DNA of 64,000 bases from an uncultured Kiloniellaceae bacterium. GTDB lineage: Bacteria; Pseudomonadota; Alphaproteobacteria; Kiloniellales; Kiloniellaceae. The notes under the pieces are model-generated. The model had not been told where the DNA came from and did no database searches. It was given only the letters and a program-made list of their open reading frames with translations. A program made the translations under genes and the position numbers. Below, one piece after another: positions 1 through 7,950 of the stretch; the stretch's first letter is position 1, and every line of letters begins with the position of its first letter. The stretch lies in assembly GCA_947500035.1 (NCBI GenBank), contig CANMQP010000014.1, forward strand, positions 124,001-188,000. Reading direction: 5' to 3'.

Positions 1-1861
1 CCCGGCGCTTGGCCTGGGTGCCTTCGCCCGGGTCGTTGACGATGAAGGGATAGAGGTGCGGCATGGGGCCCAGGACCGCCTCGGGGAAACAGCTTTCCGA
101 AAGCGCCAGGGACTTGCCGGGCAGCCATTCTAAGTTGCCGTGTTTACCCATGTGGATAACCGCGTGAACCTGCTCGACTTTTCGCAGCCAGGCATAGAAG
201 GCCAGATAGCCGTGGGGCGGCACCAGATCGGGATCGTGGTAGGTCGCGGTCGGGTCGATGTTGTAACCGCGGGCGGGCTGCAGGCCGACTGTGATCTTGC
301 CGCAGCGGAACATGGAAAGCGCGAAGCTGCCCGAGTTGGTTTCATCTGAAACAAAGAAAGGATCGGCCTCCGGCGCGCCCCAGCGCTCGGTCACGGCGGA
401 CTGCACGTCCGCAGGCAAATCTTTGTAAAAAGCCATGTAAATGTCACAGTCGAGACGCACACGAATGACGCGTCCGTCGACGGCGGCATTGGTCGGTCCC
501 TCGGCCAGGCGTTCGACCAGGGCATTGCCGTCTTCGGGGATATCTTCGACGTCATAGCCCGCCGCCGCCAGCGCCCGGAGCAACACGACGGAGCCCGCCG
601 GCGTATCGAGGCCGACGCCGTTGCCCATGCGCCCGTCCCGGTTCGGATAGTTGGCGAGGATCAGCGCGACCTTGCGTTCGGAAAGCGGCGCGCGTTTCAG
701 CGCCAGCCACTTCGACGCCAGGGCCGCCACGAAATCGATGCGGTCAGGGACCGGCGCGTAGGTGACGATCGAGGACTGGGTCGCCGGATCGAAGCGGGCC
801 TCGGACTTGAAGGAGACGGCGCGGGAAAGGATGCGCCCGTCGACCTCCGGCAGGGCCACGTTCATGGCGATATCGCGAGCCGAGAGACCGTTGGCGGACT
901 CGCGCCAGGCGGCCTCGTTGCCGCCGGAAAAGACCACCTGCAGGATCGGACAGTCCAGGCCGTCGAAGGGTGTTTCCTTCCGTTCGGCCCCGGGGCTGGA
1001 GATGGCGAAGCCGGTGGCATTCAGCACGATCTCGCTGCCGGCGTCTTCCAGCAGCTGGCGCAGGGTCTCCGCGGAGAGCGCTTCTTTGAGGCTGGCGCAA
1101 TAGACCGGCAGGGGATTGACGCCCTGCTGTTTGAGGCTCGCGAGCAGGGCATCGACCGGCGCAAGATTGGCGGCCTGCACCAGAGCCCGGTAGAAGACGA
1201 TGGCGGCGACGGGCGCACCCGCGGTCCATTCGCTCTTAATGTCGTCAAGAGATGGCTGATCGTATCCTGGCCAATAGATCCCAGCGCGCAGCAGCGGACG
1301 CGGCTCGTTCCAGGCCGGAAGCGAACGGCCCTCACCCTCCAGGAGCGTCGCGGCATAGAGCAGGAAGTTACGCGCGTTCTCCGGCCCGCCGTGAATGCAG
1401 TACTGCCAGAGCCGGTGGCAGGCTTCGCCCCCCAGGGTCGAGTGGTCGGCCAGCTCCGCGTCGGGCTGATCGTCGCCGGGCAGCAGCGCCAGGGGAATAT
1501 TCCGCTCGGCACAGGTCGCGCGCAGCTGCTCGACACCGTAAGGCCAGTAACCGACCCCGCCCAGCAGCCGCACGATCACCAGCTTCGCGTTGGCGATCAT
1601 CTCCTCGGCATAGAGATCGACGGAGAGGTTGTGGCCGAGCTGCATGAGGTTGGCGAGACGCAGGCTCGGCAGGTCAGCGTTGCCCGTCCCATCGGCCGCC
1701 CCAGGGTCAGCCCTTGCGCGGAGATGCCCGCAGGCCAGCGAGAGACTGGCCAGCTCGGTGTCCGCCGCCGAGAGCACAATGATGTCGCCCGGGGTCTGGC
1801 CGAGATCGACGGCTTCCGAGCCGTCGGATATGCCGCCCGCCTGCGCCTGCAAAAGATGCAT
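1..1861 (-). CDS. cobN: Cobaltochelatase subunit CobN, C-terminal part beyond the window
   Basis: Large subunit of the ATP-dependent aerobic-pathway cobaltochelatase, which with CobS/CobT inserts cobalt into hydrogenobyrinate a,c-diamide. The frame is open from an ATG at 1861 to the window edge (about 620 residues of a protein normally near 1,200-1,400). The visible part reads MHLLQAQAGGI at the start and ends with the CobN signatures HMGKHGNLEWLPGK and MPHLYPFIVNDPGEG, which identify the family clearly. It lies 110 bp downstream of cobW on the same strand. The gap holds imperfect repeats of a CTCAGCCC/GCCCTAC type. No stop codon is seen, so it is a partial gene cut by the window, not a pseudogene. 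Confidence 0.96.
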   Translation of the reverse strand, partial: MHLLQAQAGGISDGSEAVDLGQTPGDIIVLSAADTELASLSLACGHLRARADPGAADGTGNADLPSLRLANLMQLGHNLSVDLYAEEMIANAKLVIVRLLGGVGYWPYGVEQLRATCAERNIPLALLPGDDQPDAELADHSTLGGEACHRLWQYCIHGGPENARNFLLYAATLLEGEGRSLPAWNEPRPLLRAGIYWPGYDQPSLDDIKSEWTAGAPVAAIVFYRALVQAANLAPVDALLASLKQQGVNPLPVYCASLKEALSAETLRQLLEDAGSEIVLNATGFAISSPGAERKETPFDGLDCPILQVVFSGGNEAAWRESANGLSARDIAMNVALPEVDGRILSRAVSFKSEARFDPATQSSIVTYAPVPDRIDFVAALASKWLALKRAPLSERKVALILANYPNRDGRMGNGVGLDTPAGSVVLLRALAAAGYDVEDIPEDGNALVERLAEGPTNAAVDGRVIRVRLDCDIYMAFYKDLPADVQSAVTERWGAPEADPFFVSDETNSGSFALSMFRCGKITVGLQPARGYNIDPTATYHDPDLVPPHGYLAFYAWLRKVEQVHAVIHMGKHGNLEWLPGKSLALSESCFPEAVLGPMPHLYPFIVNDPGEGTQAKRR

Positions 1862-1971
1862 GTCTGCTCTCGCCCTTTACGCCGGTTCGTATGTCCGGCC
1901 CTGAACATTCGGCTCGAAAAACCAGAAGGGCTCGCTCAGCCCACCCTACTTATTCAGCCCGCCCTACGCGC

Positions 1972-3060
1972 TCAGCCTGCCCGAACGGCGGCGGCTTCAC
2001 GCGGGGCGCCCTGGGCACCCGGACGGCCGGACTCCAGCGCCGCGCGAATCGCGTCGCTGTCCATATCCGCCTCACCGATCACCACCAGACGGGTGGATTG
2101 GGTTTCCTCCGGCTGCCAGTCGCGGTCGTAGTAGTGCTGCAAACGGCCACCGACCCCCTGCAGGACCAGACGCATGTCCTTGCCCGCGACTTTGGCGAAA
2201 CCCTTGATGCGCAGGATACCGTGTTGGGCGATCACCGGCAGCAGGCGCTCGACCAGGGCTTTCGGGTTCTCCACCTCGCCCAGGTCGACGGCGAAGGACA
2301 TGAAGTCGTCGTGGTCATGCTCGCGGCCGTCGTCGTGATGGCTCGGGCGGGAGTCCAGGTCGTCTTCCGCCGCCGCCTCCAGGCCCAGCAGGACCTTGGC
2401 GTCGACCCGGCCGTAGGAACTGCGGACGATCTTGACCTCGGGCCGCAGCTCGCCCTTCACATCGCGCAGCACCCGCTCCAGCTCGGCTTCGGCCAGCAGG
2501 TCGGTCTTGTTGATCACCACCATATCGGCGCAGTTGATCTGCTCCTCGAAGAGCTCTTCCAGCGGGCTTTCGTGGTCCAGGGAGTCGTCGGCCTTGCGCT
2601 GAGCGTCGACCGCCGCCGGATCGCTGGCGAACAAACCCTCCGCCACCGCCGGGCCGTCGATTACGGTGATCACGCCGTCGACCGTCACCCTGGTGCGGAT
2701 CTCCGGCCAGTTGAAGGCCTTGACCAGCGGCTTGGGCAGGGCCAGGCCGGAGGTCTCGATTACGATATGATCGGGCGGCTCGGCCCGGTTCAGCAGGGTC
2801 TCGATGGTCGGGATGAAGTCGTCGGCGACGGTGCAGCAGATGCAGCCGTTGGGCAGCTCCAGGATCGCGTCTTCCTCGCAGTTCTCGATGCCGCAGCCCT
2901 TGACGATTTCGCCGTCCACGCCCAGGTCGCCGAACTCGTTGATCACCAGCGCGATGCGCTTGCCATTGGCGGTTTCCAGCAGGTGGCGGATGGTGCTGGT
3001 CTTACCGGCTCCGAGGAAGCCGGTGATGACGGTAGCGGGAATTTTGTTACCTTGCGACAT
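1972..3060 (-). CDS. cobW: CobW, G3E-family GTPase of cobalamin synthesis
   Basis: 362-residue G3E GTPase, thought to deliver metal in the aerobic B12 pathway. The Walker A motif GFLGAGKT is at residues 14-21, the metal-binding CICC motif of the G3E group at 73-76 and the guanine-specificity motif NKTD at 184-187. A His/Asp-rich patch (His241, 242, 248, 250) before the C-terminal CobW_C domain could hold extra metal. The length matches CobW rather than the shorter zinc chaperones, and the position between cobU and cobN supports the B12 role. A 41-bp gap separates it from cobU, so the three genes are probably one transcript. Confidence 0.95.
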   Translation of the reverse strand: MSQGNKIPATVITGFLGAGKTSTIRHLLETANGKRIALVINEFGDLGVDGEIVKGCGIENCEEDAILELPNGCICCTVADDFIPTIETLLNRAEPPDHIVIETSGLALPKPLVKAFNWPEIRTRVTVDGVITVIDGPAVAEGLFASDPAAVDAQRKADDSLDHESPLEELFEEQINCADMVVINKTDLLAEAELERVLRDVKGELRPEVKIVRSSYGRVDAKVLLGLEAAAEDDLDSRPSHHDDGREHDHDDFMSFAVDLGEVENPKALVERLLPVIAQHGILRIKGFAKVAGKDMRLVLQGVGGRLQHYYDRDWQPEETQSTRLVVIGEADMDSDAIRAALESGRPGAQGAPREAAAVRAG

Positions 3061-3101
3061 GAACTCATCTCACCAGTACGTTGTTTTACCATTTATCTTT
3101 C

Positions 3102-3677
3102 TTAAGGCGCCTTCACGATCATGGGAATCCCCGCGACCATGAGAACCACCGAATCCGCGACCGCCGCGACGGCCTGATGCAGGCGTCCAGCATGATCCCG
3201 GAAGTCTCGCGCCAAAGGGTGCATGGGCACAATCCCATGACCGACTTCATTTGAAACAAAGACGACCGGGCCAGCGAGATCCGGCCCCGATTCACCAGAG
3301 AGCAGTTTGACCAGCCCGGCGATCTCCGCATCGATGTCCCGCTCCTTGGCCATGAGGTTGGAGAGCCAGAGGGTCAGGCAGTCGACCAGGATCGGCCGCT
3401 CCGCCCGCGCTTCGCGGCGCAGCACCCCGGCAAGATCCAGCGGTTCCTCAATGGTCCGCCAGTGCGCGCCCCGGCGCGCCTTGTGCTCGGCAATGCGCGC
3501 GGCCATCTCACTATCGCGCTCCGCCTGCCCCACCGCCGTCGCGATATAGAGGCAATCCCCGCCCAGGGATTCCGCTGCCGATTCCACAAGCTGCTCCGCA
3601 TGGCGGCTCTTGCCCGAGCGCGCGCCGCCCAGGATCAGAGAGAGTGCCGGAAGCGGGGTTGAAGGGCTGGTGGACAC
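3102..3677 (-). CDS. cobU: Adenosylcobinamide kinase/guanylyltransferase
   Basis: Bifunctional CobU/CobP enzyme that phosphorylates adenosylcobinamide and then forms GDP-cobinamide in the nucleotide-loop assembly branch. The P-loop GGARSGKS is at residues 17-24; VDCLTLWLSN and SNEVGHGIVP are further family motifs. I chose the GTG at 3677 because it is preceded by a good Shine-Dalgarno sequence (AGGAAT just upstream) and gives 191 residues, near the usual 175-190. An upstream ATG at 3770 would add a basic 31-residue tail with no family support. First gene of the cobU-cobW-cobN unit. I looked for a cobalamin riboswitch in the 250 bp upstream and saw no B12-box-like sequence. Confidence 0.93.
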   Translation of the reverse strand: MSTSPSTPLPALSLILGGARSGKSRHAEQLVESAAESLGGDCLYIATAVGQAERDSEMAARIAEHKARRGAHWRTIEEPLDLAGVLRREARAERPILVDCLTLWLSNLMAKERDIDAEIAGLVKLLSGESGPDLAGPVVFVSNEVGHGIVPMHPLARDFRDHAGRLHQAVAAVADSVVLMVAGIPMIVKAP

Positions 3678-3931
3678 TGGATTCCTGCGGTGCTTTGAGA
3701 CTTGAAGTGGCGCGAGTTTCCTTAGCCGATAGGCTTCACGCAAGAACAATCGTCGCAACGGCAAAAACACCTGCGAATCAGCCGCTTTAATCCGCTGCTC
3801 TCAAACCTCCCGCTAAATTGTGATCGGCCCGTGTCTGGCACTTCCGGGTTTCTGAACCCAAGTCATTACTCACGAGGCTGCAACTCCGACCGCCCCTCTG
3901 ATAGCGGACGAGATAGATTGGAGAGTGACGC

Positions 3932-4870
3932 ATGTTGAAACGAACCGCACGGGCCGGACTGCAGATCATCACGATCCTCGCCGTGATCACCCTTATGCTG
4001 ACTTCCGCCGCGCGCGCCGCCGTGCCGCAGCCGGATCTGAGAGCTCTGAACGCAGTCGCCGGCGCCACAGCGCAGGAGGCAGATTTCCTGAAGGCCGGGA
4101 ACTTCAAGAAAGGCCACGGCCATCACGGCTTCAAGAAACGCGGCTTTGGCCACAAGAAATTCGGACATAAGAAATTCGGCCACAAGCGGCATTTTGGCCA
4201 CCGCAGCTTCGGGCATCGGAAATTCGGGCACAAGCGGAACTTCGGCCACAGAAAGTTCGGCCATACGAGAAAGTTCGGGCAGCGGAAGTTTGGCCACCGC
4301 AGTTTTGGGCACCGCAAGTTCGGGCATGGCAAGCGCAAGCAATATAGCTACGGGCACCGCTCGTCCGGTCAAATCTATTCGAACCATAAATACTCGGGTC
4401 ACAGATATACCGGTCACGGACGTTATGGCCATAAACGGTACGGCCACCAGAAAAACATCTACAAACACCAGCTCTACAAACGCAACAGCTACAAACACTC
4501 GGGCTACAGCGGGATCGGCGCACGGAAGCTCAGCACCAGCAAGTTCTATGTCGGCGCCAGCCGCTTCCGGCATACGACGGCACAGCCCGCTGAAAACAGC
4601 AGCCACCGCCTGAAGCGGCACCATCTGATCGCCGAGAACGCGGCCACCGTAAAAACGCCCGAGACGGCAAACACCGACTACGGCGCCAGCAGTTTCAAGG
4701 ACACCGCCCCCAAGAACCACGGGCACAACTTCCGCAACAAGAGCACGCGCCTGAAGGACGTGCCCAAGGGCATCACCCGCCCAAGGCCTGCGACGCAGAA
4801 GTTCGATTACGGCAGCAGCAGGCACAAACCCAGCGCACCGAAAAATCACGGGCATGATTTCCGGAACTAA
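3932..4870 (+). CDS. Secreted His/Lys-rich Phe-Gly-His repeat protein
   Basis: 312 residues, no family recognised. A signal peptide (residues 1-30, hydrophobic core 11-24, ending SAARAA) is followed by a short linker and then a repeat zone (about 66-131) made of roughly twelve units of the form basic-basic-x-Phe-Gly-His (one unit has FGQ). A second zone (about 135-175) has degenerate YGH, SGH and TGH units rich in Tyr. Two further copies of a 22-residue block ending APKNHGH(N/D)FRN lie near the C terminus, the last at the very end. The ATG at 3932 has a GGAGAG ribosome site. It is divergent from cobU. The composition (very high His, Lys, Gly, aromatic) would suit binding of divalent metal or of an anionic polymer outside the cell; that is inference. 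No Cys or enzyme motif is visible. Confidence 0.85.
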   Translation: MLKRTARAGLQIITILAVITLMLTSAARAAVPQPDLRALNAVAGATAQEADFLKAGNFKKGHGHHGFKKRGFGHKKFGHKKFGHKRHFGHRSFGHRKFGHKRNFGHRKFGHTRKFGQRKFGHRSFGHRKFGHGKRKQYSYGHRSSGQIYSNHKYSGHRYTGHGRYGHKRYGHQKNIYKHQLYKRNSYKHSGYSGIGARKLSTSKFYVGASRFRHTTAQPAENSSHRLKRHHLIAENAATVKTPETANTDYGASSFKDTAPKNHGHNFRNKSTRLKDVPKGITRPRPATQKFDYGSSRHKPSAPKNHGHDFRN

Positions 4871-5134
4871 AGGCCGCCTCACAGGTTAGCAATTAAAGCG
4901 CCACCCAGTGAAAGACATCCGGCGCTGACAGGCCCGGCGATGCCCCCCCTCACCGCCGGGTCTGTCGTATTTGCGCGACCTGTCGACTTTGCCGGCGATT
5001 CCCTGTTTGCCGGCCCCGCTCTTGCAATCGGGCGTCGCATTCCGTATACCCAGGCCATGCAACGACCTGCCCAAACACCCTTTCGAATATGCCCCAGGCT
5101 TCCGGCCCCGGAAGCCTCACGTCTGGCAATTCGA
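4871..5134. other. Intergenic stretch between the repeat protein and the tRNA
   Basis: About 260 bp with no convincing reading frame or strong hairpin followed by a T tract. It should contain the promoter of the tRNA at 5135, but no consensus promoter stands out. Confidence 0.4.
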
Positions 5135-5226
5135 GGGGGAGTAGCTCAGCGGTAGAGCAGCGGGTTTATACTCCGTAGCGCCCGATAAGCGGCAGGTCGT
5201 CGGTTCGAATCCGACCTCCCCTACCA
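5135..5226 (+). tRNA. Unusual tRNA with long variable region, apparent anticodon UAU
   Basis: A cloverleaf can be drawn: acceptor GGGGGAG (5135-5141) with CTCCCCT (5216-5222), D-stem GCTC/GAGC (5144-5147, 5155-5158), anticodon stem 5160-5164 with 5172-5176 (two G-U pairs at its ends), loop TTTATAC (5165-5171), T-stem GTCGG/CCGAC with loop TTCGAAT (5199-5215), discriminator A5223 and an encoded CCA (5224-5226). Read this way the anticodon is TAT (isoleucine AUA); U36, A37 and A73 would fit an Ile tRNA. The variable region is 22 nt (5177-5198), the size of class II tRNAs (Leu, Ser, Tyr), with only a weak GCC/GGC stem. Bacteria normally read AUA with a lysidine-modified CAU tRNA, so identity and function are uncertain. 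Confidence 0.75.
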
Positions 5227-5370
5227 AGCTTAAGATTGGTTCGTATCGGCCTCACACTGCAGTTACCTTTGCGGTAGAGTCCACTCGCACCACCGCAAAT
5301 ATCGTTCACTGGGCATAGCCGTCGTATGTTCGGACATTCGGGTTCGCAAAACAAGAACCTCATCCGCCAG

Positions 5371-6831
5371 CTACAACTTTGCGAGTATTCCACGCCTGAT
5401 AACTTGGTCGATTAGGTGGGGCGAGTAACTTGTGAAATCGCGAATGGACCGGGGCTGATCCAGAACAAACTGGATCAAGCTGCCGGCGTTAGCTGGTATG
5501 TCTATGAGGTCGTCGACAAACTCTCGCTCTTGATCCGGTGCTGTGCGTTCTCGCGCCATACGTACTTCCGCAACCGTCATATCGAGCTCGATGAAGCCGA
5601 AAATCCCAAATTCTCCGTGGTTTTTATCGATGAAGATTGAGAGTGTTTCATAGAGGCCTCGATCATACAGTCCAGTTCCAAGTTCTTCATCCAACATTCG
5701 GCGATACAGTTTGTCTATCGATGGCCTACCAATTCTCTCGTCAAAGTCATCGGTATTCATTCCCTCATTCACCGGCAAATGAAGCCGATTATGCTGCGAG
5801 AAATTTGACGCAGTCTTATTGGTCCGAGCAAAAATAAGCCTCTTATCCGACTTGTTGCCTGAACAGCAAACGATGCAGTTCAAGCCGATGGACGGGGTCA
5901 GAAAAGGTAAATGAGCGCGCTCATTATTTATTGTCATGTAAGGAAAATTTTCGAAATTCTTCAAAAAATTCTGATTCGAGCGAACGACTTCGTCATATAT
6001 CCTGCTCATCACCCAGTTTGTAAAGTAATCGGTACAGTACAAAGATATCAAAGCTCCCGACGTTTCGTGCTCACCAGTGCTTACCTGTGATTCAACCTTT
6101 GAAACCCCATACTTCTTTTTGTTGTAGGGCTTATGGCGTCCCGGACCTTTGAAAGCACTGATAACGCGCTGGGCATAGTCTTCGGTGAAGCGCTCCACAA
6201 GTTGGCAAACATCTAGATCAGAAAGACCGACGGCACCGAAGGATGGAATTCGGTTGAACAGCTCTTCAGGTCTGAACGAGAAATAGTCAGGTGATTCGGG
6301 ATGAAGATCGTAGGGCAATCCCTCCTTAACAGCCTTTTTCAGGGTTTCGGGATAAGCAATAAAGAATTTCTGATCGGTCAGCTCAAAAGTCACTTCGGAC
6401 GGATCGAACCCTCCAAGTCTTTGTGACGGGTGGCGGCCAAGTATGGGAAATGAAACGCTGTCCCGATCCGTTTGAATCACACGATCCCAGAGTTGTGAGA
6501 GACTGTAGGAGCGTGCGTTCAAGTCAGACGCTATGGAAGCAAATTTCCTGTCCTCCAAAGCATCCATGTCTCTCGCTGCTTGGAAAGCCCGCTTTAATTC
6601 ACTATCAGACTCACTACCGATTGGGAAAAAAGCAGCTTCGAACAAAGCAAAATTCTTATCCGAAATGCTATGTACTTTGCCACGGATGTTGTATAGCTGC
6701 TTTTCCGACAGATTAATGGCGGACGCCAAATCAGCTAACTTCCATTTCTTGTTGCCGTTCCCAGTGCCATTATCGATACACTGCTTAATAAACTCCACTT
6801 GATTCGCCGTATAATTCACTTTTTTTATCAC
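5371..6831 (-). CDS. Orphan protein with HTH-like N terminus and Nudix-like motif
   Basis: 486 residues from a GTG at 6831 (a GTG four codons later is also possible). Family not recognised with confidence. Residues about 31-53 (KLADLASAINLSEKQLYNIR) look like a helix-turn-helix. In the C-terminal half, LPVNEGMNTDDF followed by RRMLDEELG (377-385) resembles the NEG/REXXEEXG region of Nudix-like domains, but the canonical REXXEE is imperfect (R-M-L-D-E-E). No signal peptide or membrane segment. Base and codon use are visibly more AT-rich than the neighbours, and the gene sits beside a tRNA with no operon partner, so it is probably acquired. A role in nucleotide sensing or defence is speculation. 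No integrase or repeated tRNA 3-prime end is visible. Confidence 0.8.
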   Translation of the reverse strand: MIKKVNYTANQVEFIKQCIDNGTGNGNKKWKLADLASAINLSEKQLYNIRGKVHSISDKNFALFEAAFFPIGSESDSELKRAFQAARDMDALEDRKFASIASDLNARSYSLSQLWDRVIQTDRDSVSFPILGRHPSQRLGGFDPSEVTFELTDQKFFIAYPETLKKAVKEGLPYDLHPESPDYFSFRPEELFNRIPSFGAVGLSDLDVCQLVERFTEDYAQRVISAFKGPGRHKPYNKKKYGVSKVESQVSTGEHETSGALISLYCTDYFTNWVMSRIYDEVVRSNQNFLKNFENFPYMTINNERAHLPFLTPSIGLNCIVCCSGNKSDKRLIFARTNKTASNFSQHNRLHLPVNEGMNTDDFDERIGRPSIDKLYRRMLDEELGTGLYDRGLYETLSIFIDKNHGEFGIFGFIELDMTVAEVRMARERTAPDQEREFVDDLIDIPANAGSLIQFVLDQPRSIRDFTSYSPHLIDQVIRRGILAKL

Positions 6832-7378
6832 TCCCGCTCAAATTCTTTCTGTCTCTGTAATTCGCCGTACCATTCCTAACAAAAGTCTGAAAGCACAGCT
6901 CTTCTCAACCTAAATAAGAGCACAGACCGGGCAGCGCGCGATCAATTTTTTTTTGGAAAACTTCCGAAACACTACCGATCCGCAGTCACGGCTTCCGAAC
7001 ACGAATTGAGACCCAGTTAAAATCCTTCTCAAGCGTCGACAAATTTCGCAAAAGCTGAGGCCCCGGCCCACCGCTGGAAAGGATTTTAGTGATGGTTGAT
7101 CCAAAACGTGGAAATAGAGGGATAGTCAGTATCGCAAGAAACGCACTTAATCATCGCGCAATTTATGCGGGGCTCTCAACCTGTCATGGAGCCGGGTGTT
7201 TTGTAACCGAGAAACCCGAGTTATACGGTCCGATGGCCCTACTCTATTTCCTGCTCGCATTGCGGGGGTAGCAGAAAAACTCACAACGGTTATGGTCAGG
7301 TCGGCGTGTATGCGTAAGTGGTGCTGTGGAAAGACGCATAAACAAGGACCTGACTCCCACCACCCTGTTTCCCCACAC
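6832..7378. other. Gene-free 547 bp between orphan gene and lrp
   Basis: No reading frame in this stretch has a plausible product or ribosome site. The left half is AT-rich and should contain the promoter of the leftward orphan gene; runs of T/A occur near 6950. I saw no tRNA, hairpin terminator or repeat here. Confidence 0.4.
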
Positions 7379-7837
7379 TCACATCACCAACGGAAAGACC
7401 CCCGTCTTCTTGACCACACCGTAGACGAAGCTGCTGTCGATGGAGGCGATGCCGCCGATGGGGTGCAGGCTTTTGCGCACGAACCGCTCGTAGTCGGGCA
7501 GGTCGGCGACGACCACGCGCAGCAGATAGTCGGAGGTGCCGGTCATGACGAAACATTCGAGCACCTGGTCGACCCGGCGGATGTCCTCCTCGAACTGCCG
7601 GACCGTGGCTTCGGTGTGGCTGTCCAGGCTGACCCGGACAAAGACGGTCACCGGCAGGCCATAGATCGCCGCATCCACATCCGCGCTGTAACCCTTGATC
7701 GCGCCGCTTTTCTCCAGGAGCTTCAGGCGGCGCAGACAGGGTGAGGGCGAGAGATTGACCTCCGCGGCGAGGTCCTGGTTGGTCATGCGGCCCTTGCGCT
7801 GCAGGGCGCGCAGGATCTGGCGGTCTTTCTGGTCCAT
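7379..7837 (-). CDS. Lrp/AsnC-family transcriptional regulator
   Basis: 152 residues, full length for the family. An N-terminal winged HTH (residues about 4-50; NQDLAAEVNLSPSPCLRRLKLLEKSG) is followed by a linker and the AsnC ligand-binding/oligomerisation domain (about 65-145; ECFVMTGTSDYLLRVVV). It is divergent from the methionine gamma-lyase gene, with only 113 bp between the starts, so it most likely controls that gene in response to an amino acid, probably methionine or a related sulfur compound. A 7-bp-arm palindrome in the shared promoter (7859-7886) is the candidate binding site. The ligand is inferred from context only. Confidence 0.93.
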   Translation of the reverse strand: MDQKDRQILRALQRKGRMTNQDLAAEVNLSPSPCLRRLKLLEKSGAIKGYSADVDAAIYGLPVTVFVRVSLDSHTEATVRQFEEDIRRVDQVLECFVMTGTSDYLLRVVVADLPDYERFVRKSLHPIGGIASIDSSFVYGVVKKTGVFPLVM

Positions 7838-7858
7838 CAGCGGATTCTTTGGCAGTTA

Positions 7859-7886
7859 ATGCTAATATTTACTGAATTTTTAGCAT
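7859..7886. promoter_or_regulatory. Candidate Lrp operator between lrp and megL
   Basis: Perfect inverted repeat ATGCTAA (7859-7865) and TTAGCAT (7880-7886) around an AT-rich 14-bp centre, in the divergent promoter region. Lrp/AsnC proteins typically bind degenerate dyads with AT-rich centres. Position supports control of megL and self-regulation. Confidence 0.6.
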
Positions 7887-7950
7887 ATTTCGCAATTTCC
7901 GGGAATCAAAAGCAATATAGGCTCTGCCTGTCATCTTGCAGGAGACCATC

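Noticed and set aside
1891-3105. Long plus-strand frame opposite cobW
   Set aside because: It is antisense to a gene with clear Walker A, CICC and NKTD motifs and has low-complexity composition with no family signature.
3678-3931. Cobalamin riboswitch upstream of cobU
   Set aside because: Expected because of the B12 genes, but no B12-box-like core or long structured leader was visible on either strand.
5166-5393. Short minus-strand frame crossing the tRNA, translating GGRIRTDDLP
   Set aside because: The peptide is the antisense translation of the tRNA T-arm, a well-known false gene.
5135-6831. Integrated genomic island at the tRNA
   Set aside because: No integrase and no repeat of the tRNA 3-prime end seen downstream; the AT-rich gene alone does not define an island.
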